From NCBI GenBank assembly GCA_030451965.1, contig JAKDNE010000111.1, forward strand, positions 1 to 9,251: 9,251 nucleotides of DNA, read 5' to 3'. Numbering within the stretch: the stretch's first letter is position 1; every line of letters begins with the position of its first letter. A model generated the notes under the pieces. That model saw only the letters and a program-made list of their open reading frames with translations. It was not told the DNA's origin and did not search any database. Source of the DNA: Brachybacterium sp. (GTDB lineage Bacteria > Actinomycetota > Actinomycetes > Actinomycetales > Dermabacteraceae). The position numbers and the translations under genes are program-made. This document shows, piece by piece, positions 1 to 6,250 of this stretch.

Positions 1-48
1 GGACTTTCCGGAGTTCATCGCTCCGTACTTGAAATGCAGCTTGGCCAT
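1..48 (-). CDS. tdk: Thymidine kinase, N-terminal 16 codons (runs off the left edge)
   Basis: Reading the minus strand from the ATG at 48 gives MAKLHFKYGAMNSGKS before the window ends. This is the characteristic start of class II thymidine kinase: a short beta strand followed by the P-loop GAMNSGKS (residues 9-16, Walker A GxxxxGKS). The family transfers the ATP gamma-phosphate to thymidine in the cytosol for dTMP salvage. A GGAG Shine-Dalgarno sequence (complement of 56-59) lies 7 bases before the ATG and supports this start. The gene follows the acetyltransferase stop by 47 bases on the same strand with no visible terminator between, so the two may share a transcript. Only the extreme N-terminus is seen, but the motif is very distinctive. 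Confidence 0.88.
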   Translation of the reverse strand, partial: MAKLHFKYGAMNSGKS

Positions 49-64
49 GCGGGTGCTCCGGAGC

Positions 65-92
65 TCGGGGGAGGGGATCAGGTCGGGGGAGG
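65..92. repeat. Short direct repeat in the acetyltransferase-tdk spacer
   Basis: TCGGGGGAGG occurs exactly at 65-74 and again at 83-92, 18 bases apart. In the minus-strand transcript it reads CCUCCCCCGA twice, upstream of the tdk Shine-Dalgarno sequence GGAG, which itself sits in the palindrome GCTCCGGAGC (55-64). The CCUCC runs could pair with that GGAG and affect tdk translation. That is inference; in DNA this GC-rich a 10-base repeat may be chance. Confidence 0.4.
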
Positions 93-95
93 AGG

Positions 96-1340
96 TCAGA
101 AGGCGTCCAGGACGCTGGGCCGAGGACCGGCCAGCAGCGCGTCCAGGAAGGACTCGGCGGCGAGATCGGCGTCGGCGCGCAGGCCGAGACGGCGGGCATC
201 AGCAAGAGTGCGGCCGCCGACGAGGAGGAGGGAGGCGGCGTGGATATCCAGCCGGCAGGTGCCCAGCACCTCCGCCGACCCCGCGCCCGCATGCACGTCC
301 TCCTCCGCCGCAGTGATGGTGCCGTGGTGCGCAGAGACCAGGTACGTGCCCCCGGCCCGGCAGGTGCCCTCGGGGACCGTGCCGTCCTCGACGACGAGCC
401 GGAGCGTGCCGTCCAGGGCGGCGGGAGCTCGGCGGGCGCGCAGGGTCGCGGCGGTGTCGATCACCCGCATCATCACCAGCGGCTCCGGTGACGGATCAGG
501 CCGGCCGCCGCCGCCGGGCAGCACGTCCAGGACGGGGTCCTCGGTGCGCAGCCGCAGCCGGACCAGCTCGGTCACCGTGGACCACGAGCCCAGGGAGCGC
601 AGCAGCGCCTCCCGGTCCGAGCGGGTGCGGCCGAAGAGCTCATGCACCTCGAGTCCGACGTCGTCCGCGGCGTCGGCGCGCCGTGTCCAGGAGACGTAGC
701 CGTGCGCGGTGCCGGCACCGTCCTCGAGCAGCAGTGCGGACCAGGGATGAGCGGGCAGGGCCTCGGGGAACAGCGGCGGTTCGCGGCGCAGCATCAGGTT
801 GTCACCCGCGGTCAGCTGGTGATGGAGCCGGTGCAGTCGCGGCATGGTCTCAGCGGTGACAGGCACGAGACGCCGGCCCGGGGCCGCCGGGATCCGCTGC
901 AGATCCACCAGCGGCACGATCAGTGACCGTCCCCGCGCGACCACTTGGTAGCCGTACCGGCGGTAGATCGACGGATTCGAGGGATACAGCATCGACAGCT
1001 CCATCCCCTCGGAGCGGCAGCGAGCGATGACGGCGGTGAGCAGCGTCCCGAACAGTCCCTCCCCGCGATACGCAGGGTGGACCGCGAGCCCCGCGACACC
1101 TCCGCTGCGAGCCACGCCACCACCCAGCGCCACCTGGTCGTGGCGGATCCTGGCGCCCGCGGCGATCACCCCGCGTGGTCCTCCCGACACAGTGGAGGCA
1201 TCGATGCCCAGCGGTATCTGACCTGGGGAGAAGTCCTGTGGAGCGTCCGCGGAGGTCGGGTCGGCACCTCCGCCGAAAGCGCCGGAGGCCATGGTCCGAT
1301 AGCTGACGAAGTCCGCGGCGGTGAGATCTCGAACGGGCAT
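96..1340 (-). CDS. Eis-like GNAT family N-acetyltransferase with SCP2-like C-terminal domain
   Basis: A 414-residue protein, the usual length of the Eis family. Residues 1-145 look like a GNAT domain: the acetyl-CoA pyrophosphate loop reads VHPAYRGEGLFG (87-98, core RGEGLFG). After it comes LYPSNPSIYRRYGY (118-131), where Tyr126 matches the catalytic-tyrosine region of Mycobacterium Eis. A second, degenerate GNAT-like region follows, and the last ~110 residues resemble the sterol-carrier-like fold. The chain ends in ...LDAF; in Eis the carboxylate of a C-terminal Phe takes part in catalysis, and this is preserved. Eis enzymes acetylate amines, including aminoglycosides, but the substrate here cannot be inferred. 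I chose the ATG at 1340 over an upstream in-frame start at 1460 because homology begins here, the 40 extra residues look random, and a -10 box lies 7 bases before this ATG. It is divergent from the isomerase-like gene. Confidence 0.86.
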   Translation of the reverse strand: MPVRDLTAADFVSYRTMASGAFGGGADPTSADAPQDFSPGQIPLGIDASTVSGGPRGVIAAGARIRHDQVALGGGVARSGGVAGLAVHPAYRGEGLFGTLLTAVIARCRSEGMELSMLYPSNPSIYRRYGYQVVARGRSLIVPLVDLQRIPAAPGRRLVPVTAETMPRLHRLHHQLTAGDNLMLRREPPLFPEALPAHPWSALLLEDGAGTAHGYVSWTRRADAADDVGLEVHELFGRTRSDREALLRSLGSWSTVTELVRLRLRTEDPVLDVLPGGGGRPDPSPEPLVMMRVIDTAATLRARRAPAALDGTLRLVVEDGTVPEGTCRAGGTYLVSAHHGTITAAEEDVHAGAGSAEVLGTCRLDIHAASLLLVGGRTLADARRLGLRADADLAAESFLDALLAGPRPSVLDAF

Positions 1341-1347
1341 GCGGGAG

Positions 1348-1353
1348 AGTCTA
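1348..1353 (-). promoter_or_regulatory. Candidate -10 box for leaderless acetyltransferase mRNA
   Basis: On the minus strand TAGACT (TAnnnT) ends exactly 7 bases before the ATG at 1340, so transcription would start at or next to the A of the start codon. The intervening CTCCCGC has no Shine-Dalgarno sequence. That combination is the hallmark of leaderless genes in actinobacteria. No good -35 hexamer is seen 16-18 bases upstream. Confidence 0.5.
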
Positions 1354-1368
1354 GGGCGCGGGCTGTTG

Positions 1369-1399
1369 CATACTGACCACGCCTGTCCAGCCAGAGGAG
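1369..1399 (+). promoter_or_regulatory. Candidate -10 box and ribosome binding site of the isomerase-like gene
   Basis: CATACT (1369-1374) is a 4/6 match to TATAAT in the 64-bp divergent region, without a convincing -35 element. AGAGGAG (1393-1399) lies 5 bases before the GTG at 1405 and strongly supports that start codon. The ribosome binding site is solid; the promoter is weak. Confidence 0.45.
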
Positions 1400-1404
1400 A
1401 TGTC

Positions 1405-2415
1405 GTGAGCCCACGCCGTGATCGCCCGTCCACGGATGCGCCGCGCAACGGTGCCCGCAAGCCCTACACTCGGCCCAGCAGTGCGCATCGCACCGCCCGC
1501 GAGAAGCTCTCCAAGCGCCTCACGGCGGGGGATCCGCGCAGCGACCAGCACCCACGCAGGCGGATCCCGGTGGGGCTGTCCACCTCCTCCGTCTTCCCCG
1601 CCGGTGTCGAGGAGGCCTTCCGTCTCGCCCACGAGATCGGGTACGACGGCATGGAGGTGATGGTCTCCTACCCCAAGGACAGCCAGGACCCCGAGCTCCT
1701 GCGCGAATACTCCGAGCGCTACGAGCTGCCGATCCTCTCGCTCCACGCCCCCACCCTGTTCTTCCTGCAGGGCCTGTGGGGCCGTGATGCGTGGGTGAAG
1801 ATCGAGCGCACCATCGAGATCGCCAAGGAGCTCGGGGTTCCCACGATCGTGGCGCATCCCCCGTTCCGCTGGCAGGGGAAGTACGCGCACGGCTTCGTCG
1901 AGGGCGTGGCCGCGCTCGAGGAGGAGCACGGGATCGCGATCGCGGTCGAGAACATGTACCCGTGGCGCCTCGGGGTGCGGGAGCTGCTGAACTACTTCCC
2001 CGACCACGATCCGACGGATGAGGACTACGCCCACGTCACCGTCGACCTCTCGCATGCCGCGACCGCGGGCGACGACGCGCTGGAGATGATCGAGCGGCTC
2101 GGTGACCGCCTCACCCACCTGCACCTGACGGACGGCTCCGGGAAGACCACCAAGGACGAGCATCTGCCGCCCGGCGAGGGCAACCAGCCCTGCGCCGAGG
2201 TGCTGCGGCGCCTCGCCAACCGCGGCTGGGAGGGATCGGTGCTGCTCGAGGTCACCACCAGCAGCAATGCCGAGGCCCGCGAGCGCACGCTGCGCCAGAG
2301 CCTCGCCTTCGCCCGCCACCATCTCGGCCATCATTTGGACGGCGATGATGACTGGGACGAGAGCTGGAACGACTCCGGGGGCGGCGAGGGAGACGTGGGA
2401 TCCACCACGCCATGA
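1405..2415 (+). CDS. Sugar phosphate isomerase/epimerase-like TIM-barrel protein
   Basis: A 336-residue protein of the AP-endonuclease-2/xylose-isomerase-like TIM-barrel type, starting at GTG 1405 behind a good AGAGGAG site. The barrel runs from about residue 54 (RIPVGLSTSSVFP) to 310. Likely metal and active-site positions are H151 (VAHPPF), E182 (VENMYPW), D214 and H217 (VDLSHA), H238/H240 and D243 (THLHLTDGSG), E258 (PPGEGN) and E282 (LLEVTT). The family isomerises or epimerises sugars or inositols, or cleaves abasic DNA; nothing here fixes the substrate. Two parts are unusual: about 53 basic, probably disordered N-terminal residues, and a tail from about 311 rich in Asp, Trp, Gly and Ser. 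It lies 107 bases upstream of oleA on the same strand, but no role in olefin synthesis is known or implied by the sequence. Confidence 0.85.
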   Translation: MSPRRDRPSTDAPRNGARKPYTRPSSAHRTAREKLSKRLTAGDPRSDQHPRRRIPVGLSTSSVFPAGVEEAFRLAHEIGYDGMEVMVSYPKDSQDPELLREYSERYELPILSLHAPTLFFLQGLWGRDAWVKIERTIEIAKELGVPTIVAHPPFRWQGKYAHGFVEGVAALEEEHGIAIAVENMYPWRLGVRELLNYFPDHDPTDEDYAHVTVDLSHAATAGDDALEMIERLGDRLTHLHLTDGSGKTTKDEHLPPGEGNQPCAEVLRRLANRGWEGSVLLEVTTSSNAEARERTLRQSLAFARHHLGHHLDGDDDWDESWNDSGGGEGDVGSTTP

Positions 2416-2424
2416 GGGACTCCC

Positions 2425-2443
2425 CAGGTGCAGGTGTGACAAT
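2425..2443 (+). promoter_or_regulatory. Tandem CAGGTG and weak extended -10 upstream of oleA
   Basis: CAGGTG is repeated back to back at 2425-2430 and 2431-2436. It is followed by TGTGACAAT, readable as an extended -10 (TGn at 2435-2437, GACAAT at 2438-2443, 4/6 to TATAAT). Transcription would then begin near 2450, inside the adjacent palindrome. No clear -35 is seen. This is the best promoter candidate in the 107-base gap, but a weak one. Confidence 0.3.
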
Positions 2444-2447
2444 GACG

Positions 2448-2459
2448 GACGCATGCGTC
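2448..2459. promoter_or_regulatory. Perfect 12-bp palindrome, candidate operator of the ole operon
   Basis: GACGCATGCGTC reads identically on both strands. It is followed directly by a second palindrome, CGGGCCCG (2459-2466). The site lies 63 bases before the oleA ATG and just downstream of the putative -10, which is where a repressor dimer would block initiation. As RNA it can form only a 4-bp stem with a CAUG loop and has no U-run, so it is not a terminator. The operator role is inferred from symmetry and position alone. Confidence 0.4.
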
Positions 2460-2522
2460 GGGCCCGTCCCGGCCGCCATGCGACGACGACAGCCACACGG
2501 AACGACGAGGTAGCGCACGCTG

Positions 2523-3554
2523 ATGGGGAACGGGAACACAGGGATCGTCCACAGGAATACCAGCCTGCTCGCGGTCGAGATGAGCCTCCCGCAGGTCACG
2601 GTGACCTCGGACGAGATCGACGAGATGCTGTCCCCGGCCCGCAAGCGGCTGCGGCTGCCCAAGGGTGTGCTGCAGCGCGTGGCCGGCGTCTACGAGCGCC
2701 GCTGGTGGCGCGACCAGGACAACGGCTGGAAGCAGGGGGTCGTGCTCGCCGCCGAGCGCGCCATGGCCAAGGCCGGCATCATGCGCGACCAGGTCGGCCT
2801 GCTGATCAACGCCTCCGTCTCCCGCCAGCACCTGGAGCCGGCCGTGTCCACCGGGATCCACCACTCCCTGGGCATGCCCCCCAGCTGCATGAACTTCGAC
2901 ATCACCAACGCCTGCCTCGGCTTCGTCAACGCGATGACGATGGCCGCGAGCATGATCGACTCCGGGCAGATCCAGTACGCCCTGGTCGTCGGTGCGGAGG
3001 ATGTCGAGGAGGTCCAGCGCGGCACCATCGACCGCCTGAACTCCAAGACCTCGACCCGCGCGGACTTCAACAACCAGTTCGCGTCCCTGACCCTGGGATC
3101 CGGCGCCGCCGCCGCTGTCCTCGGCCCCACCGACGCGCACCCCGAGGGCCACCGGCTGAAGCACACCCAGGCCCGCGCCGGCACCGAGCACCACGAACTG
3201 TGCGTGGCGAACATGCAGGACATGCGCACCGACTCCGCGGGGCTGCTCGAGAACGGCATCCAGCTCATCCTGGACACCTGGAAGGGTGCCAACGAGGCCG
3301 GGTTCGACTTCAAGAACCTCGACCTCGTCATCCCGCACCAGGTATCGACGGTCTATATCCGCAACTTCTCGAAGATCACGGGAGTGGGGATGGAGCGCAT
3401 CCCGGTCACCCTCGCGGACTGGGGAAACGTCGCCGCCGAGGCGGTGCCGATGACGCTCGCGCACATCCAGGACGACGTCGAGCGCGGCCAGCGCGTGCTG
3501 CTGATGGGTGTCGGCTCGGGACTGAACACGGCGATGATGGAGGTCGAGTGGTGA
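2523..3554 (+). CDS. oleA: OleA, acyl-CoA head-to-head condensing enzyme (thiolase fold)
   Basis: A 343-residue protein of the FabH/ketosynthase III-like thiolase superfamily. OleA joins two long-chain acyl-CoAs by a non-decarboxylative Claisen condensation to give a 2-alkyl-3-keto acid, the first step of long-chain olefin synthesis. Visible catalytic residues are Cys131 (TNACLGF), Glu105 (RQHLEP, the Glu that sets OleA apart from ordinary FabH), His272 (IPHQVS) and Asn302 (WGNVAA). The C-terminal glycine loop is MGVGSGLN (328-335). The identification rests on these plus the OleBC and OleD neighbours. The ATG at 2523 is the natural start, but the nearest Shine-Dalgarno-like sequence, GAGG (2507-2510), is 12 bases away, so initiation may be weak. 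The stop overlaps the oleBC start by 4 bases. It is cytosolic with no signal peptide. Confidence 0.93.
   Translation: MGNGNTGIVHRNTSLLAVEMSLPQVTVTSDEIDEMLSPARKRLRLPKGVLQRVAGVYERRWWRDQDNGWKQGVVLAAERAMAKAGIMRDQVGLLINASVSRQHLEPAVSTGIHHSLGMPPSCMNFDITNACLGFVNAMTMAASMIDSGQIQYALVVGAEDVEEVQRGTIDRLNSKTSTRADFNNQFASLTLGSGAAAAVLGPTDAHPEGHRLKHTQARAGTEHHELCVANMQDMRTDSAGLLENGIQLILDTWKGANEAGFDFKNLDLVIPHQVSTVYIRNFSKITGVGMERIPVTLADWGNVAAEAVPMTLAHIQDDVERGQRVLLMGVGSGLNTAMMEVEW
3539..3543 (+). promoter_or_regulatory. Ribosome binding site fixing the oleBC start
   Basis: GGAGG lies inside the end of oleA, 7 bases before the GTG at 3551. It favours that GTG over the ATG at 3587, which has no comparable site in front of it, and over the adjacent GTG at 3548. 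Confidence 0.75.
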
Positions 3555-6250
3555 ACACCACCCGCAGCACAGGACGCCGTCGGGCGATGTCTTCCGAACT
3601 CCCCGATATCCCGGACCTGCCCGGAGTGGATCCCCGCCTCCACCGCACCCTCGAGGTCCGCGACCACACCGGCGAGCCGAGGCGCTGGCACCTGCTGGAT
3701 TCCGGTCCGCTGCTCGCCGAGCGCGGCATCACCCCCCGCGGCACCCTGCTGGCCGTCCACGGCAACCCCACCTACTCGTTCCTCTTCCGCTCCCTGGTGC
3801 GGGAGGACATCCCCTGGCGCCTGATCGCGGTCGACCAGCTCGAGATGGGCTATTCCGAGCGCACCGGGCTGAAGCGCCGTTATCAGGACCGCATCACCGA
3901 TCTCTCGCTGCTCACCGACGCGCTGTCCCTGCGCGGCCCGGTGGTGACCGTCGGCCACGACTGGGGCGGACTGATCTCCGCCGGCTGGGCGCTGGACAAC
4001 CGCCACGACCTGGCGGGGATGATCCTCACCAACACCGGGGTGCACCAGAAGCTCGAGGAAGCACTGCCCAAGGCGCTGCAGCTGGCGACTGCGCCATGGT
4101 TCCGCACGCCCTCGACATCGGTGACCGACGCCTTCCTGCGCACCACCCTGTCCCTGTCGAAGCCGTCGCTGCCGCGTGAGGTCCAGGACGCCTACCTCGC
4201 CCCGTACCGGGGTCGTGCCCGCCGCCGGGGCATCGACCAGTTCGTCGCCGACATCCCGGCCGGTGCGGAGCACCCCTCCCGCGCCACTCTCGAGCGGGTT
4301 GCGGGCGGCATCACGGAGCTCGGCGTCCCCACCCTCCTCGCCTGGGGCCCGCGGGACATCACCTTCTCCGACCGCTTCCTGCGCGATCTCATCCAGCGGG
4401 TCCCGCACGCCGATGTGCACCGCTTCGAGGGCGCTTCTCACCTGGTGTGGGAGGACGCCGACGTCGCCGGACTGGTCGCCGACTGGCTGGAGACCACCTT
4501 CGGCACCGCCGAGCAGCCGCGCACCGCAGCCCCCGAGTGGCGACCGGTCTCCGCCTATGCCGAGCAGGCGCCGGAGCGGCATATCGGCGCGCCGATCGCC
4601 GAGCTGGCGAACGATCCGCGCCACGCCCATCGCGCCGCCGTGGTGGAGCTGGACGGCGAGGACGGCGAGAGCCGGGAGATCTCCTGGTCACTGCTGAACC
4701 GTCGCGTCGACGACATCGCTGCGGGTCTCCTCGCCCACGGGGTGAAGCCCGGGGACCGGGTCAGTCTGCTGATCACCCCCGGCGCAGACCTCACCGGCGT
4801 GCTCTATGCCTGCTTCCGGATCGGCGCCGTCGCAGTGGTCGCCGACGCGGGACTGGGCCTGCCCGGTCTCACCCGCGCCACGATCGGCTCCCACCCCGAC
4901 TGGTTCATCGGCATCGAGCGCGCCCTGGTCGGCGCCCGGGCGCTGGGCTGGCCCGGCCGCCGTCTGTCCGTCCAGCAGCTGCCGACCGTCGATCGGGCGG
5001 CCCTCGGCGTGGAGACGTCGATCGCCGAGCTCGCCCGCTCCGGGGCGATGATGCGGGAGCTCGGTGCGCCGCTGAACGCGCCCTGGCCCGAGCCCGACGC
5101 GGACGCCGCGATCCTGTTCACCTCCGGCTCGACCGGTCCCGCCAAGGGCGCGGTGCTCACCCATCGCCAGCTGGGAGCCATGTTCACCGCGGTGGGGGAC
5201 ACCCTGGACCTGGCCCCGGAGCGCGGGCTCGTCGCCGGTTTCGCCACCTTCGCGCTGCTGGGCCCGGCCCTCGGAGCACCGACGGTGGTGCCGGACATGG
5301 ACATCATGCGTCCGGGGGACCTCACCGCCCCTGCCCTGGCGGCGGCGATCGCAGCCCTGGGCAGTCCGGCCGTGTTCACCGCTCCTGCGGCGCTGCGCAA
5401 CATCATCGACACCGCCGACCAGCTCGACGAGGACGGCCGTGCCGCGATGGCCCAGGCGGCGAGCTTCTTCTCCGCCGGCGCGCCGATCCCCGCACATCTG
5501 CTGCGCGAGCTGCGCACCCTGATGCCCAGCGCGCGGGCACTGACCCCGTACGGCATGACCGAGTGCCTGGCCGTGGCAGCGATCGACCTCGACGGCATCG
5601 ATGCGGCGGGCGAGGGCTCCGGCGTGTGCGTCGGTCGTCCGGTGCCGCGGGTCGATATCGCGATCGCCGTGATGGACGAGCTGGGGACCACCGCGGGCGA
5701 GATCACGCACGACACCGACGTGATCGGTGAGATCCTCGTGCGCGCCCCGCATGTTCGTGACCGGTACCTGATGCTCTGGGGCACCACCCACACCGCGATG
5801 CGCTTTACGGGCTGGCATGCCACGGGCGACGTCGGCCACCTCGATCAGGACGGCCGGCTGTGGGTCGAGGGTCGTGCGGCCCACGTGCTCGCCACGGCCT
5901 CCGGACTGCTCACCCCGGTCCAGGTCGAGGAGGCCGCGGAGTCCGTGCCCACGGTGCGCCGTGCCGGTGCCGCCGTCGTCGGCCCCCGCGGCACCCAGCA
6001 GGTGGTGGTGATCCTCGAGACCGAGGACGGCTACCGTCCCGGCAAGCCCGGTCGCCCCCGCCCCGCCGAGCCCTCCCTGCAGGAGGCCGTGCGCCGCGCC
6101 GTGCGGGACCGCTCCGGGGCCGAGGTGGTCGCGGTCTTCACCACCAGCGCGCTGCCCACCGACATCCGTCACAACTCCAAGATCGACCGGGCGGCGTTGT
6201 CACGCTGGTCCGCGCAGACCCTCGCCGGCGAGCGGGCGGAGGCGCTGTGA
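3551..6250 (+). CDS. oleBC: OleBC fusion: beta-lactone decarboxylase (OleB) plus beta-lactone synthetase (OleC)
   Basis: An 899-residue two-domain protein. Residues ~30-316 are an alpha/beta hydrolase of the haloalkane-dehalogenase type: HGNPTYS (70-76, oxyanion region), nucleophile Asp137 in GHDWGG, probable acid Asp269 (WGPRD) and His297 (GASHLVWED). Residues ~335-890 are an AMP-forming ligase: phosphate loop FTSGSTGPAKG (523-533), PYGMTE (666-671), WHATGD (755-760) and C-terminal Lys877 in HNSKID. OleC activates the beta-hydroxy acid with ATP and closes a cis-beta-lactone; OleB releases CO2 to give the cis-olefin. The linker is short (~316-340). GTG 3551 overlaps the oleA stop as GTGA. The fusion is known from actinobacteria such as Micrococcus; many other bacteria encode the two separately. 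The ligase A8 region (GRAAHVL, 774-780) lacks the usual acidic residue after GR. Confidence 0.93.
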   Translation: MNTTRSTGRRRAMSSELPDIPDLPGVDPRLHRTLEVRDHTGEPRRWHLLDSGPLLAERGITPRGTLLAVHGNPTYSFLFRSLVREDIPWRLIAVDQLEMGYSERTGLKRRYQDRITDLSLLTDALSLRGPVVTVGHDWGGLISAGWALDNRHDLAGMILTNTGVHQKLEEALPKALQLATAPWFRTPSTSVTDAFLRTTLSLSKPSLPREVQDAYLAPYRGRARRRGIDQFVADIPAGAEHPSRATLERVAGGITELGVPTLLAWGPRDITFSDRFLRDLIQRVPHADVHRFEGASHLVWEDADVAGLVADWLETTFGTAEQPRTAAPEWRPVSAYAEQAPERHIGAPIAELANDPRHAHRAAVVELDGEDGESREISWSLLNRRVDDIAAGLLAHGVKPGDRVSLLITPGADLTGVLYACFRIGAVAVVADAGLGLPGLTRATIGSHPDWFIGIERALVGARALGWPGRRLSVQQLPTVDRAALGVETSIAELARSGAMMRELGAPLNAPWPEPDADAAILFTSGSTGPAKGAVLTHRQLGAMFTAVGDTLDLAPERGLVAGFATFALLGPALGAPTVVPDMDIMRPGDLTAPALAAAIAALGSPAVFTAPAALRNIIDTADQLDEDGRAAMAQAASFFSAGAPIPAHLLRELRTLMPSARALTPYGMTECLAVAAIDLDGIDAAGEGSGVCVGRPVPRVDIAIAVMDELGTTAGEITHDTDVIGEILVRAPHVRDRYLMLWGTTHTAMRFTGWHATGDVGHLDQDGRLWVEGRAAHVLATASGLLTPVQVEEAAESVPTVRRAGAAVVGPRGTQQVVVILETEDGYRPGKPGRPRPAEPSLQEAVRRAVRDRSGAEVVAVFTTSALPTDIRHNSKIDRAALSRWSAQTLAGERAEAL
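6238..6242 (+). promoter_or_regulatory. Ribosome binding site of oleD
   Basis: GGAGG at the end of oleBC is 4 bases before the GTG at 6247. The spacing is short, but together with the GTGA overlap it points to coupled translation of oleD with oleBC. Confidence 0.65.

Noticed and set aside
1341..1460. Minus-strand extension of the acetyltransferase by 40 residues to an ATG at 1460
   Set aside because: It would overlap the start of the divergent isomerase-like gene, has no family resemblance, and the internal ATG at 1340 has a well-placed -10 box.
2448..2466. Intrinsic terminator after the isomerase-like gene
   Set aside because: The palindromes allow only a very short hairpin and no U-rich tract follows, so a protein-binding site is the better reading.
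1351..2496. Long minus-strand open frame opposite the isomerase-like gene
   Set aside because: Shadow frame of a high-GC gene; composition is low-complexity and the sense strand encodes a recognisable TIM barrel.
2331..3464. Minus-strand open frame opposite oleA
   Set aside because: Antisense shadow; no motif recognised and the sense strand has intact OleA catalytic residues.
3353..4630. 425-residue minus-strand open frame opposite oleBC
   Set aside because: Shadow caused by high GC; Gly/Arg/Val-rich with no domain.
4688..6172. 494-residue minus-strand open frame opposite the OleC domain
   Set aside because: Longest shadow here, but His/Gly/Arg-rich nonsense and fully overlapped by an unmistakable AMP-forming ligase.
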